This document shows positions 36,786-60,883 of a stretch of 64,000 bases of DNA, piece by piece. Position 1 is the first letter of the stretch. Every line of letters begins with the position of its first letter. Position numbers and translations under genes: made by a program. The notes beneath the pieces are model-generated. The model was not told the DNA's origin, ran no database searches, and saw nothing but the letters and a program-made list of their open reading frames with translations. Origin of the DNA: Alviniconcha marisindica (lineage: Eukaryota > Mollusca > Gastropoda > Provannidae); NCBI GenBank assembly GCA_018857735.1, contig JABMCL010003926.1, positions 197,501-261,500 of the forward strand, read 5' to 3'.

Positions 36786-37245
36786 CACAGCCATTTCCTA
36801 GTCTCATCCAACTGATATAATATTCATCCTCTGTACAACACACAGCAAATGCCAACAAACATGGGTCTTCAAGTTCAAGCCAGTTCCTGGTCTCATCCAA
36901 CTGATATAATATTCATCCGCTCTACAAGTACAACACACAGTAAATGCCAACAAACATGGGTCTTCAAGTCCAAGCCAGTTCCTAGTCTCATCCAAGTGAT
37001 ATAATATTCATCCGCTCTACAACACACAGCAAATGCCAACAAACATGGGTCTTCAAGTTCAAGCCAGTTCCTAGTCTCGTCCAACTGATATAATATTCAT
37101 CATCTCTACAACACACAGCAAATGCCAACAAACATGGGTCTTCAAGTTCAAGCCAGTTCCTAGTCTCATCCAGCTGATATAATATTCATCCTCCCTACAA
37201 CACACAGCAAATGGCAACAAACATGGGTCTTCAAAAACCCATCCA
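36786..37245. repeat. 89-bp minisatellite, 5 copies
   Basis: Unit CTGATATAATATTCATCCGC + TCTACAACACACAGCAAATG + CCAACAAACATGGGTCTTCA + AGTTCAAGCCAGTTCCTAGT + CTCATCCAA. Successive ACTGATATAA starts are 89, 95, 89 and 89 bp apart. Confidence 0.95.
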
Positions 37246-37254
37246 GTTGACCTC

Positions 37255-37445
37255 ATTGTGGACACAATAAAGACAGTAACTTGAGTAAGAGCAGACGTCG
37301 GACTTGATCACTTTGACAGCGTGCATACCTGTACGGAATGGAGACAGTAACTTGAGACTGTGTAAGAGCAGGCATAGAATCTGTTTACTTTCAACAGTGT
37401 GTACAAAATGGAGACAGTAACCTGGGTAAGAGCAGACACAGAATT
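37255..37445. repeat. Short array, three diverged copies of about 60-85 bp
   Basis: GGAGACAGTAACTTGAG...GTAAGAGCAGACG recurs three times with substitutions. Confidence 0.8.
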
Positions 37446-37675
37446 CAGACTGCAACAAAGTGGTACCATGGTTCTTGCACAGCTGCTGGTCAGTACTGTG
37501 TTTGCTTCAGACCACAGGAATGCTTCCTTCTTGAAAACCACACTTAAGGAATTTAACAACAAAAATGTAGTTACCATTAGTTTCTTCTTCCATTTTCAGC
37601 AGGTCGAAACTCTTCACAGAAAACAATGGCCAATGGCTGATGGCCCAGTCACATCACAAATAAACTAGCTAATCA

Positions 37676-38010
37676 GATGTACTAAGTCAGTAAGTGGTCA
37701 GCTTCGGCCACTTCACACAAACCAGCTTTGATGACCCGGTTACATCACAAATGAACTAGCCAATCAGATGTCAGTACCAAGTGGTCAGCTTCGGCCACTT
37801 CACTTCACACAAACCAACTTTGATGACCCGGTTACATCACAAATGAACTAGCCAATCAGATGTCAGTACCAAGTGGTCAGCTTCGGCCACTTCACTTCAC
37901 ACAAACCAACTTTGATGACCCGGTTACATCACAAATGAACTAGCCAATCAGATGTCAGTACCAAGTGGTCAGCTTCGGCCACTTCACACAAACCAACTTT
38001 GATTTATAAG
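37676..38010. repeat. 92-bp minisatellite, 4 copies
   Basis: Unit GTGGTCAGCTTCGGCCACTT + CACTTCACACAAACCAACTT + TGATGACCCGGTTACATCAC + AAATGAACTAGCCAATCAGA + TGTCAGTACCAA. Steps are 87, 92 and 92 bp. Internal copies are almost identical. Confidence 0.95.
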
Positions 38011-38094
38011 AAAAGCCTTCATGAAGTGGTTCAGATACTTCACTAAGCAACTCTGCACTCAAGTGCCCTCAAAAGTCGCAACAAAATAGCAGTA

Positions 38095-38205
38095 ATGCTC
38101 TAATAATAATATACAATATTTACATTTATATAATAATAATATTAATAATTTACATTTATGAAGCGCCCTTTCTCACAGGAGCTCATAGCACTTTATAATT
38201 ATTAA
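38095..38205. repeat. Dispersed AGCGCC-type repeat copy
   Basis: ATAATAATATTAATAATTTA, CATTTATGAAGCGCCCTTTC and GGAGCTCATAGCACTTTATA resemble segments near 8205-8262, 23950-24015 and 44190-44225. This layout is common in invertebrate short interspersed repeats; the family is not assigned. Confidence 0.5.
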
Positions 38206-38318
38206 CAACATTTACAATGACAAAATACACAAATAACAACATTTACAATGACAAAATACACAAATAACAACATTTACAATGACAAAATACACAAATAACA
38301 ACATTTACAATGACAAAA
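38206..38318. repeat. 32-bp minisatellite, 4 copies
   Basis: Unit ACAACATTTACAATGACAAA + ATACACAAATA, almost without divergence. Confidence 0.95.
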
Positions 38319-38355
38319 TAAGCACCACAGATGCATTGATGTGTGTGTGGTATGT

Positions 38356-38418
38356 GATAAGGTTATAAATATCTGATAGACTCAATGACTGAATCTGTCA
38401 GATATTTATAACCTTATC
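38356..38418. repeat. Perfect 21-bp inverted repeat with a 21-bp loop
   Basis: Left arm GATAAGGTTATAAATATCTG+A (38356-38376) and its exact reverse complement (38398-38418). It is flanked by TG-rich (left) and CA-rich (right) sequence, so pairing extends imperfectly beyond the arms. It could be a solo fold-back element or a cruciform/hairpin RNA. Confidence 0.95.
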
Positions 38419-38429
38419 TCACACATGCA

Positions 38430-39115
38430 CATACACACCAGTTGGTATCATGTTGGGAAAAGGTGAGTTTTGTGAGTTTTAAAGAAAGAGGTTGGCTGAG
38501 AGACTCACTACCAGCAACTGTTCATATATCAGACTCAGAAAAGACCAAAACTGCTGCTTTTCAGAAACGTGTTTAATTTCAGAATACCCCAAAGTTGGAT
38601 TTCAAGCAGGAATGAGGAATGAAGGACACAACATCCAATAAGTAGATCTGCTTTGCCAATGAGAGGATCCGATGTCTTGAGGGAAGCCCTCAGTCACACC
38701 CAGGCCAGGCACTTGACCATGTTTTGTCAATTACGGATTACCAGTTCCAATAACCACCACAAATGAAACTCAGTTTTTAAATTGGATACAAAACGAACAG
38801 GTCACGAGCACAAATTCTTTGATCTTAGAATTTTATCCTGATAGTTCCACTTCTATCTGCCCGACATGTTTTAAGAAGGCCACTTTCAGAACCTATTCTC
38901 AATGGAGTTCTGAACAGGGTTTCACTCTGCTTCCGACCCTGACACTAGTGACAGTCATGTTGCAAGTTTACAGGTGTGACGCGTGACGCAGAAACACTAA
39001 AAACTGAACTCTGTGACAAGCAGCAAGACCAGTAATTAGTATTTAAGCCCCATTTACCATGATTTAGTTCACAGTTTGTCACTAACCTATCTGTCACACT
39101 GTCACTTTCATGGTT
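38430..39115. other. Unique sequence, no gene seen
   Basis: No recognisable coding region. A minus-strand frame at 38945-39148 adjoins the coding-like region next to it but has no family resemblance. Confidence 0.45.
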
Positions 39116-39700
39116 ACAGTCAACACAGCCCTCTGCTTCTTCTTTCATAAAACTTCACGAGCCGGGCCTCCTTGGTTACTGGCTCTGGTGGTGACGGTCT
39201 TTGTTGTGGCTCTGAAAGTGATTCTTGGCCACTTTCAGCGTTCAGCGAGTCAGTCAAATGGGGTACATGCGTCAAAGTTAAATATTCCTGTACAAAGAAA
39301 TTCAAAGTGGTTGTGAGGTTAGCTCGCCGAAAGGTACTGCGGAGACAGCAGTGTTTCTCCCCGCTGGTGTTACTGTCAGTGTTACCCGTTGTCCACTGGT
39401 GTTACTGTCAGTGTTACCCGTTGTCCCACTGCCTCCAAACACTGCCATTCTCCCAACTTTGGACAAGAAGTCGTGACATTCCAGTTGTTTCTTCCACTTC
39501 GTTGTGGGGAGCGTGGGTATCTCTCCCTGCAGTACATTGCTGCGGCACCACTTGTCCGCCAGTTTTTGCTGCACTGCAAGTAAACTGTATATCACTGAAG
39601 TTTTGCCGGTTCCGTGTCTGGATCATGCTGTCAGTATCACTATCAGTGTCACCATGAGTCAAGTTGGTGCAGCTGTGTTCCTGATCACCCAAAAGCGATG
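39116..39700 (-). other. Coding-like island, minus strand, unidentified
   Basis: Complex, non-repetitive open frames cluster on the minus strand: 39692-39414 (contains DTDSMIQTRNRQNFSDIQFT) and 39305-39120 (contains EYLTLTHVPHLTDSLNAESG and EPQQRPSPPEPVTKEARLVK). They are separated by a 33-bp duplication (39359-39430, GTTACTGTCAGTGTTACCCG type). A minus-strand acceptor-like TTTCTTTGTACAG|GAATAT ends at about 39296 and a donor-like ACAACGG|GTAACA lies near 39418. This may be two exons of an unknown gene or a decayed element. No domain recognised. Confidence 0.3.
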
Positions 39701-39704
39701 AAGT

Positions 39705-41750
39705 ATTTTACCTGGAAGTCTAGTGACTGGTTACTCTGTGACTGTGTGAAGCTGGCATGCCGGAAGGCTGTTTATTATGAAGCTCCATCATCCTCATCCT
39801 GGTCAACTCATGGCTGGTCCTAGAAAAAATGTCATTATACACATTTGGTTAAGTTCAAATTCATTACATCCACATCACTCTAGTAAGTAGGATGATTCTG
39901 ACATTACAATTTACAGAAAAATAAAATGTACTAGTCATTAGACTTAGAGAATAATATTAATTATTTATTAATAATAATAATGTTACAAAAAAATAAAAAT
40001 GTGTATACAGAATGTGCAAATGTTGGATCATTTGCATCACCCAAATAACACATTTTCATACACACACACACAGATATATATATATATATATATAATTTAA
40101 GCCACTTCAAGTCTACCATCAAATTGCAGTGATATTATAATAATATATGTCTATACATGCACGCTTTGACTTCGAGTTTGAGACATGGTTCTGTCAGTGT
40201 CACACTGGCTTAACCAACACAAGCGTGTTGTGGTTTGTAGACACCTTCGGCCAATCGCAGACTAGTATACAACACAATTACCCGTGTTAATCTTGAAAGA
40301 AAACATATTTTTTCCTGATGTATCATGTGATTCAGGGGAATTTCAACCACATTTCAAACTTTGTCCAGCGTCTCTGGGGTACTTCATCCAAACATAAAGA
40401 CAGCACATGCAACAAAAGGAAAAGCTAAGAAAGATGTCCAAACTAGTACAGTAACAGTAGTACTAGTAGGAAGTTCAGCAAGTCAAATATGATTAAACTC
40501 ACTTTCTGTTGCAGATTTTGGGTTTATTCGCTTCATATGACCCTGTTTGGATGATTCTGGTAATATTTGTGACCTGCTACGGGGTATAAAATGTCCCAGG
40601 AATTTTCGACCGTCTCTTTGGATATTACTGTTTATCGTTTGTTTCTTCTTCTGCATTAGGCCTAAAAGTGACGGGTAAACAAAAAGGGCGAATTTCCCCC
40701 AAGCATAATTTATGTTGGGGGAAATTCATTGACCTTGAAAATTTCCTTTCCCTTTTGTGTGAGCATTTTTTGCTAAAAAATAAGTGATGCGTATCAATTC
40801 GTCAGCTTTCTGTTGATGTATAAAACTAAAACCAAAATCGACAAACTTTTCACACACTGAATTTCAAAATAAACAAGATCGGCCAACAGTATTTCAGTTT
40901 ATAATTTTTTGTACAATGCACACTATGGTTTTGTTGCCAAATGAATAACCAGGCTCCCAAACTAGGGCAGGTTTTCCCATAAGTTGTAGCAATCACTCTC
41001 CTTTGTTGTTTTGTTTGTGGACTGATCCATTATGAAGCTGATGTTACACTTACAGTTTGGAAAAGTTCAACTGTAGGGGTTGATGCATAGTAGTATTACT
41101 GAGAGCTGTTCACAAGGTGTTTGGGTGGACTGGCCGAAGGTCCCCCCACCGAGCGCGTAGGCGAATTTCCCCCAAGCCACCTTAATAATAACAAATAATT
41201 GACATACCTAACCCTGTAGACAAATACAGTAATACTAATACTGTATACTGGCAAACATTCGATTAACACTGGCTCTGGTAGTCACTGTAGGCTATTACTA
41301 TCGGTAGCAATAACCGAACTGATCAGGAGCTTACAATGCCCATTTTTATCATTTGCTACCTGGTGGTGAAGTCGCGTGAACCTGGATGCTTCACTGCATT
41401 TTGACGATAGGAAGTCACTTGATCACAACCTTGCAAGGTGCACAATATTACAGCCTACCTGTAGATCTACAGCTAGCAGTCACCGCAAACCTGTGCTTGT
41501 GTCTGCTGGTGAGATTTTATGAGACTTCCGTCTACTGTCCCTGTACAAACCTGCATGGTTCAAATTATAAACCAGCAGGCAGGCCTTGTTCATCACGCAG
41601 TCACCCGCCCAGCGGAAGGCATTTGGTCAAGCTTGATTTTGAAATGAGCGGCAGCAAAAATAACACCTCGGAGTATTCGGAAATGCTATCGTAACGTCTT
41701 CGTCGGAGGGTTTGAAATGGTATAGATATTTAGTGACACCTTCGAGGAAG
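39705..41750. other. Unique sequence, no gene seen
   Basis: AT-rich with (TA)n at 40075-40093. CpG density rises around 41560-41750, but neither a promoter nor an exon can be supported. The inverted GAATTTCCCCCAA repeats lie within it. Confidence 0.5.
40690..40727. repeat. Inverted repeat of GAATTTCCCCCAA, third copy at 41163-41175
   Basis: Perfect 13-bp arms at 40690-40702 and 40715-40727, 12-bp loop. The same 13-mer occurs again at 41163-41175 in the orientation of the first arm. Confidence 0.9.
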
Positions 41751-41756
41751 CGCTCG

Positions 41757-42074
41757 ACCGAGAGACGGTTTGGCCTAGCGGTAAGCGTTAGGCTGGTAAG
41801 CAGAAGGACCTCGGTTCAAATCTGCTTCGGCTCTCCTTTCTCTTCAAAAATTGTGGTCTGTGGACACTGTCTTGTGACTTTTTCCCTCACAATTATGAAA
41901 CATTAAAATTGCTCTCATCGCCGCCCATCTTAATGCAGAAGTCATTCTGGTGGTGACAGCCGCGTAGCGATAGGTATACAATCTCCCTCTTCCCCCATCT
42001 CCACATACCCCCCCCCCCCCCCCCAATAAGCCTCATGGTTTCTGTGGACGTTAAGCACCATGTTTACTTACTAA
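41757..42074 (+). mobile_element. tRNA-derived SINE, probably full length (about 318 bp)
   Basis: Head with box A-like TGGCCTAGCGG (41771-41781) and box B GGTTCAAATCT (41813-41823), 31 bp apart, as in a tRNA. Then CGGCTCTCCTTTCTCTTC, a body of about 170 bp with a C run at 42009-42023, and a tail GGTTTCTGTGGACGTTAAGC + ACCATGTTTACTTACT. The tail is shared with 45695-45745. A real tRNA gene was considered, but the acceptor stem does not pair convincingly and a SINE body follows. Confidence 0.75.
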
Positions 42075-42138
42075 GCGCTTGCTCCGGTATATCTGGCCGT
42101 TTCTCCTGCCAATTTGTTACAAACACGTTTATGTTATT

Positions 42139-42145
42139 GTGTGTG

Positions 42146-42240
<95 letters not shown>
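42139..42240. repeat. (TG)n microsatellite
   Basis: Near-pure TG run with one GC interruption. Confidence 0.97.
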
Positions 42241-42244
<4 letters not shown>

Positions 42245-43430
42245 CTGACAAAATCAAAGAAAAACAATAAGCTGGATTAAAATTCCCAAATTTTCGGCGG
42301 ACTGCCTTCCTCGGGGGATATAGATGACAAGACAGTATATCCAAAGAGCAGTGCTAGCACCGACTGAGACCATCACTACTGCACACCCCAGCCCATCATA
42401 GTCACACTAATGTATGCTGCACACACACACTGACACACAACTTGAAAAAGAAGAAAAAAAAACACTGAGTTTGAACTTAACTGTCACCTTTGCGTCTGTG
42501 TGGCATTCAGGTGCCATATTCTCATACTCAGTTTCAGCTTATATACTGACGATCTTTGGTTTGATACGGCCACTCAGTGTGGCTAGCAAAATGTTACTTT
42601 CTGGAGGAAGGGTGTCGTAAACCAGTGCGTAGACGGTGTTTGTCTGCTGTGTTTTATAGATGCAAAACAAAAACACTCAAACAAGAACAACAAAAATCAA
42701 ACAAACAAATAATTTCGAGTTCAGTCAGTCATGTAGCTTTACGTCCACAGAGACCGTACCGACTGTTAAGTACATGGAGCCCAGGATAGCCTTTTCCACA
42801 TTCAAACAGCTCCTGTGCTCTGACCTGAACAGCGGCTTTGCCGACGCCGGGAGCTGTATTTTTATTTGGGAACATGAAAGTCTTCGATTATTTTTCGTCA
42901 ACCAAGTTTCTTCGAGTCATTACACTATCATTTATCCAACCTTTTTCTTGTGATTCAGCACCCCTCTTCTTTTATCCAACCCGCGGCTTTTTCCAGTAAA
43001 GTAATTCAGGACAACTCAGTTAGCCAGCGCAAGGAGAGTTATTTCTTATCGCCTAAGTATCACTTGGAAAGAGAGTTAGTCTTATGCAAGTTCTACTGTC
43101 TATATTTGTTTGACAATCCAACAATAGCAATCACTCGTCAGACATTCCAGGTAGCCCTCACAAGCCAGGCGTATCAGTGAGTGAGCGTAAAACAAATCTG
43201 GGAGACCGTTATATGTTATTCAAATTGATACAATTACAAATCAAGTGTAGCCTACCGTTACTCTCTAATAGCTTTTTGTTATTATTAGACGCTTAAAAAT
43301 GGTTTCTAAAAAATCCAGAGACCAACATTTCTTCCAATATAGCAAAATAATTTAACAAGGTCGTAAACAATTTTATGCACACTTTTCTGACTTATCTGCA
43401 CACAGAATTTACGGTTTGAGGTGCAAAAAT
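42245..43430. other. Unique sequence upstream of NDUFA4, no gene seen
   Basis: Contains a partial copy of the 155-bp dispersed repeat near 42595-42645. Open frames at 42577-42953 and 42950-43180 have no recognisable similarity. Confidence 0.5.
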
Positions 43431-43503
43431 GTGCCTGTGATGTCATTTCCGCCTGGGATCCACGGTCACCTTTCGGGATAGCAGCGAGCAGCAGAAATTT
43501 ACA
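43431..43503 (+). promoter_or_regulatory. NDUFA4 proximal promoter / 5' UTR
   Basis: TGATGTCA (43438-43445), a CRE/ATF-like site, overlaps ATTTCCGCC (43445-43453), an ETS/GABP-type core read on the minus strand as GGCGGAAAT. Both lie 50-65 bp before the start codon. ETS (NRF-2/GABP) sites are typical of TATA-less promoters of nuclear respiratory genes. No TATA box seen. The transcription start is unknown. Confidence 0.45.
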
Positions 43504-56728
<13,225 letters not shown>

Positions 56729-56932
56729 ACAACGAAAAGTAGCCTGTTCCTCCTTGTCCTGAAGTCAAATTTACATACATATATACATATATATATATAC
56801 ATATATATATGCTGAAACGGTATACTAGCAGAATGTGAATGTAGCACCCAAGTTCAGTGTGGATTTTGTCATGTATGTGGAGAGCAAAAAACGGACCTTT
56901 TTTCACTGATAGCAATGAAGAGAAGCTGGTTA

Positions 56933-56938
56933 AATAAA
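56933..56938 (+). promoter_or_regulatory. Polyadenylation signal of NDUFA4
   Basis: AATAAA about 205 nt after the stop codon, within TTAAATAAATAAG. The distance is plausible for this short transcript. Confidence 0.65.
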
Positions 56939-56944
56939 TAAGTT

Positions 56945-57690
56945 TGAAGTTTGCATTTTTGCACAGATTTTAAAACAAACCTGCGTTACTCAGATCTGCA
57001 GTTCTTGTCACACGGGACATGAGCTATAACTGATTCTTGAACAGTAATCAGGAATTTGATGCAGGCCTCTCCATAGTCAAAAGATGCAAATTTATGGAAG
57101 TTGTCTGGTTTTGGACAGAATTAGTTTATGCATTACTTGCGTAAAAGTTTGTTTCAAATTGTTGTTGGGGGGGGGGGGGGGGTATGTGTTATTTTTCATG
57201 TGCTTTCATTCTTTCTGTTTCTTAGTCTTGTGGGCTACCATTTGATATTGAAGCTGACTCAGCTTGTTTTTCCACAAAGTAGTGGTCCACAGTTGTTGTT
57301 TTTTAACCACACTTAGTGGTACTGAACTAGTCTCCTCATTTGGTTTAACACTTGAATACTCAAGTGCAAGGCATTCCGGGCATTAGTGTCGCCCTGATTT
57401 AACCACACTGGTTGACTGGGCATAAAACACCAAGTTACTTCCTGGCATTAGTGGTATTCCACCCATTTTCCTGTTGCTGGTTCGTATGCATTGCTTTATT
57501 ACACCTCAGTTCCAGTTCATGTAAAATTGAGGGACTTTAACATGAAATAAAAGCAGTGAAGGTTCATCAGTTGTGAGTGTGTGTGCGTATGTGTGTGTGC
57601 GTATGTGTGTGTGAGTGAGAGTGTTTTATGTGGTCAGGCACTCATGACACAAAGTCACAAGTCAGTTACTAAGTCACTCTAGGGTACAAG
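56945..57690. other. Intergenic sequence, no gene seen
   Basis: Contains a G run (57166-57182), the SINE tail at 57389-57440 and a short TG tract (57574-57622). Confidence 0.55.
57389..57440 (+). mobile_element. SINE-like 3' tail copy
   Basis: TCGCCCTGATTTAACCACAC + TGGTTGACTGGGCATAAAAC + ACCAAGTTACTT. Tail family in the orientation ending in (CTTA)n-type sequence. Confidence 0.7.
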
Positions 57691-57699
57691 GGTACTTAC

Positions 57700-59285
57700 T
57701 TGTGTGTTGTGTGCAGAGCTGTTGTATCCAGTCAGGAGGACTCTGGTGTACAACCGTACTTGTCAGGCACAGCTGTTGTATCCAGTCAGGATGACTGTAG
57801 TGTACAAAGGTACTTGTCAGGCACAGCTGTTGTATCCATCAGGGTACAAAGGTACTTGTCAGGCACAGCTGTTGTATCCATCAGGCTTAGGTACAAAGGT
57901 ACTTGTCAGCACAGCTGTTGTATCCAGTCAGGATGACTAGTGTACAAAGGTCTTTAGGACAGACTTGTAGTGGTACAACGTACTTGTCAGGCACAGCTGT
58001 TGTATCCATAGGGTACAAAGGTACTTGTCAGGCACAGCTGTTGTATCCAGTCAGGGTACAAAGGTACTTGTCAGGCACAGCTGTTGTATCCAGTCAGGAT
58101 GACTCTAGTGTACAAAGGTACTTGTCAGGCACAGCTGTTGTATCCAGTCAGGGTACAAAGGTACTTGTCAGGCACAGCTGTTGTATCCAATCAGGGTACA
58201 AAGGTACTTGTCAGGCACAGCTGTTGTATCCAAGGGTATTGTCAGGCACCATGGGTACAAAGGTACTTGTCGGGCACAGCTGTTGTATCCATAGGGTACA
58301 AAGGTACTTGTCAGGCACAGCTGTTGTATCCAGTCAGGGTTACAAAGGTACTTGTCAGGCACAGCTGTTGTATCCAGTCAGGATGACTCTAGTGTACAAA
58401 GGTACTTGTCAGGCACAGCTGTTGTATCCAATCAGGGTACAAAGGTACTTGTCAGGCACAGCTGTTGTATCCAGTCAGGGATTAAACAAAGGTACTTGTC
58501 AGGCACAGCTGTTGTATCCAATCAGGGTACAAAGGTACTTGTCAGGCACAGCTGTTGTATCCAATCAGGGTACAAAGGTACTTGTCAGGCACAGCTGTTG
58601 TATCCAAGTCAGGGTACAAAGGTACTTGTCAGGCACAGCTGTTGTATCCAATCAGGGTACAAAGGTACTTGTCAGGCACAGCTGTTGTATCCAATAGGGT
58701 ACAAAGGTACTTGTCAGGCACAGCTGTTGTATCCATAGGGTACAAAGGTACTTGTCAGGCACAGCTGTTGTATCCAGTCAGGATGACTCTAGTGTACAAA
58801 GGTACTTGTCAGGCACAGCTGTTGTATCCAATCAGGGTACAAAGGTACTTGTCAGGCACAGCTTTTTGTAAGTCACATATTTTTAGCGTACAAAGGTCTT
58901 GTCAGGCACAGCTGTTGGTTCTTCAGGGTCAAAGTACTTGTCAGCACAGCTGTTGTATCCGATCAGGGTACAAAGGTACTTGTCAGGCACAGCTGTTGTA
59001 TCCAATCAGGGTACAAAGGTACTTGTCAGGCACAGCTGTTGTATCCAATTAGGGTACAAAGGTACTTGTCAGGCACAGCTGTTGTATCCAATCAGGGTAC
59101 AAAGGTACTTGTCAGGCACAGCTGTTGTATCCAATTAGGATGACTAGGCTATGAAGGTACTCGTCAGGCACAGCTGTTGTATCCAGTCAGGAGACTCTAG
59201 TGTACAAAGGTACTTGTCAGGCACAGCTGTTGTATCTAGTCAAGATGACTCTAGTGTACAAAGGTACTTGTCAGGCACAGCTGTT
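57700..59285. repeat. 42-43-bp minisatellite, about 36 copies
   Basis: Unit GGTACAAAGGTACTTGTCAG + GCACAGCTGTTGTATCCAAT + CAG. A longer form inserts GATGACTCTAGTGT. Many 1-5-bp indels at the TATCCA...GGGTAC junction. The open frames are repeat-derived. Confidence 0.96.
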
Positions 59286-59535
59286 ATAGGAAAAGATCTT
59301 TAACTGTTTGAAAGCAATATTTTTAGCAGACAATAAATTTTCAGATCACATTTGGTTCTGTTCATGTTCTAACCACTTTTTGAGTATGATTTTAAATTCT
59401 GACTATGTACCAGTTTTAACATGTACATATTTTTAAGGTTTGTTTGCTGACAAACCGTGTATCACCCTAACTGTAATGGTTGACTAGGCGTAAAACACCA
59501 AGTTACTTACCTGTGTCCAACTGGGATAACACGAG
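59286..59535 (+). mobile_element. Insertion in the array, ending in a SINE-like tail
   Basis: About 250 bp of unrelated AT-rich sequence splits the array, which resumes at 59540 with TACTTGTCAGGCACAGCTTG. The right end is the tail family (ATCACCCTAACTGTAATGGT + TGACTAGGCGTAAAACACCA + AGTTACTTAC). No tRNA head seen at the left end, so it is either a 5'-truncated SINE or another element with that tail. Confidence 0.6.
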
Positions 59536-59539
59536 GGGA

Positions 59540-59690
59540 CGGAGGTACTTGTCAGGCACAGCTTGTATCCAGTCATGACAACTCGAGGGTACAAAGGAAC
59601 TTGCCGGGCACAGCTGTTGTATCGTCAGGACAACTCGAGGGTACAAAGGAACTTGCCAGGCACAGCTGTTGTATCCAATCGGGATAAACT
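59540..59690. repeat. 42-bp minisatellite, right remnant
   Basis: Three diverged copies with ACAACTCGAGGGTACAAAGG + AACTTGCCGGGCACAGCTGT. The CTCGAG subtype is not seen in the main array. Confidence 0.92.
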
Positions 59691-59764
59691 GCATGCACAT
59701 TACCTATTGGTACTACACATGCAAGTCAGCTCAATAATCCTGATGAGCAGGAATTTTTCACAGT

Positions 59765-59945
59765 AGCCTTAATGAGCAAGCCTACTTACTATGCTCACTG
59801 ACACTAATGAGCAGACGTTTTGCACAGCGGCCTTAATGAGCAAGCCTGCTATGCACATTAATGGTAATGAGCAGAAGTTTTGCACAGTAGCCTTAATGAG
59901 CAAGCCTGCTATGCACATTGATGGCAATGAGCAGACATTTTGCAG
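59765..59945. repeat. 60-bp minisatellite, 3-4 copies
   Basis: Unit AATGAGCAAGCCTGCTATGC + ACATTAATGGTAATGAGCAG + AAGTTTTGCACAGTAGCCTT. Confidence 0.92.
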
Positions 59946-59994
59946 CAGGCTTTAACCATGGTGTGCAAGATGTGAGCAGTGCTGCATTTGAAAG

Positions 59995-60835
59995 AACATG
60001 GCATGAGAGTCCAAATATTAATGGCCAGGCCGCACAAGTCTGAATCCCCATCAATAACATAATCTGTCTACAAGTCAATGGCCAGGCTGCACAAGTCTGA
60101 ATCCCCATCAATAACATAATCTGTCAACAAGTCAGTGGCCATGCTGCACAAGTCTGAATCCCCATCAATAACATAATCTGTCTACAAGTCAATGGCCAGG
60201 CTGCACAAGTCTGAATCCCCATCAATAACAATCTGTCCACAAGTCAATGGCCAGGCCGCACAAATCCCCCAATCCTCCATCAATAACATTGTCCACAAGT
60301 CAATGGCCAGGCTGCACAAGTCTGAATCCCCATCAATAACATTGTCCACAAGTCAATGGCCAGGCTGCACAAGTCTGAATCCCCATCAATAACATTGTCC
60401 ACAAGTCAATGGCCAGGCTGCACAAGTCTGAATCCCATCAATAACATTGTCCACAAGTCAATGGCCAGGCCACACAAGTCTGAAGCCCCATCAATAACAT
60501 TGTCTACAAGTCAATGGCCATGTTGCACAAGTCTGAATCCCCATCAATAACATAGTCTGTCCACAAGTCAATGGCCATGTTGCACAAGTCTTAAGCCCAA
60601 TCAATAACGTAGTCTGTCTACAAGTCAGTGGCCATGCTGCATAAGTCTGAATCCCCATCAATAACATAGTCTGTCCACAAGTCAATGGCCATGTTGCACA
60701 AGTCTGAATCTCCATCAATAACACAGTCTGTCCACAAGCTGGTGGCCATGCTGCAGAAGTCTTAATCCCCATCAATAACATAGTCTGTCTACAAGTCGGT
60801 GGCCATGCTGCACAAGTCTGCCCCATTCTACAGGT
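59995..60835. repeat. 52-59-bp minisatellite, about 15 copies
   Basis: Unit GTCAATGGCCAGGCTGCACA + AGTCTGAATCCCCATCAATA + ACATAATCTGTCTACAA. A shorter form lacks AATCTGT. Middle copies use ACATTGTCCACAA. Confidence 0.96.
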
Positions 60836-60883
60836 TGACTGGCCAAAACAGTGCCAGTCAGTAGCCAGGTTTTAACATCCTGT

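Noticed and set aside
41757..41835. Functional tRNA gene
   Set aside because: Box A and B are present, but the acceptor arm does not pair well and a SINE body and tail follow.
42950..43180. 76-codon frame upstream of NDUFA4
   Set aside because: No recognisable domain, no splice sites that would join it to NDUFA4, and length within chance for this base composition.
57903..58697. 264-codon frame
   Set aside because: Product of the 42-43-bp array.
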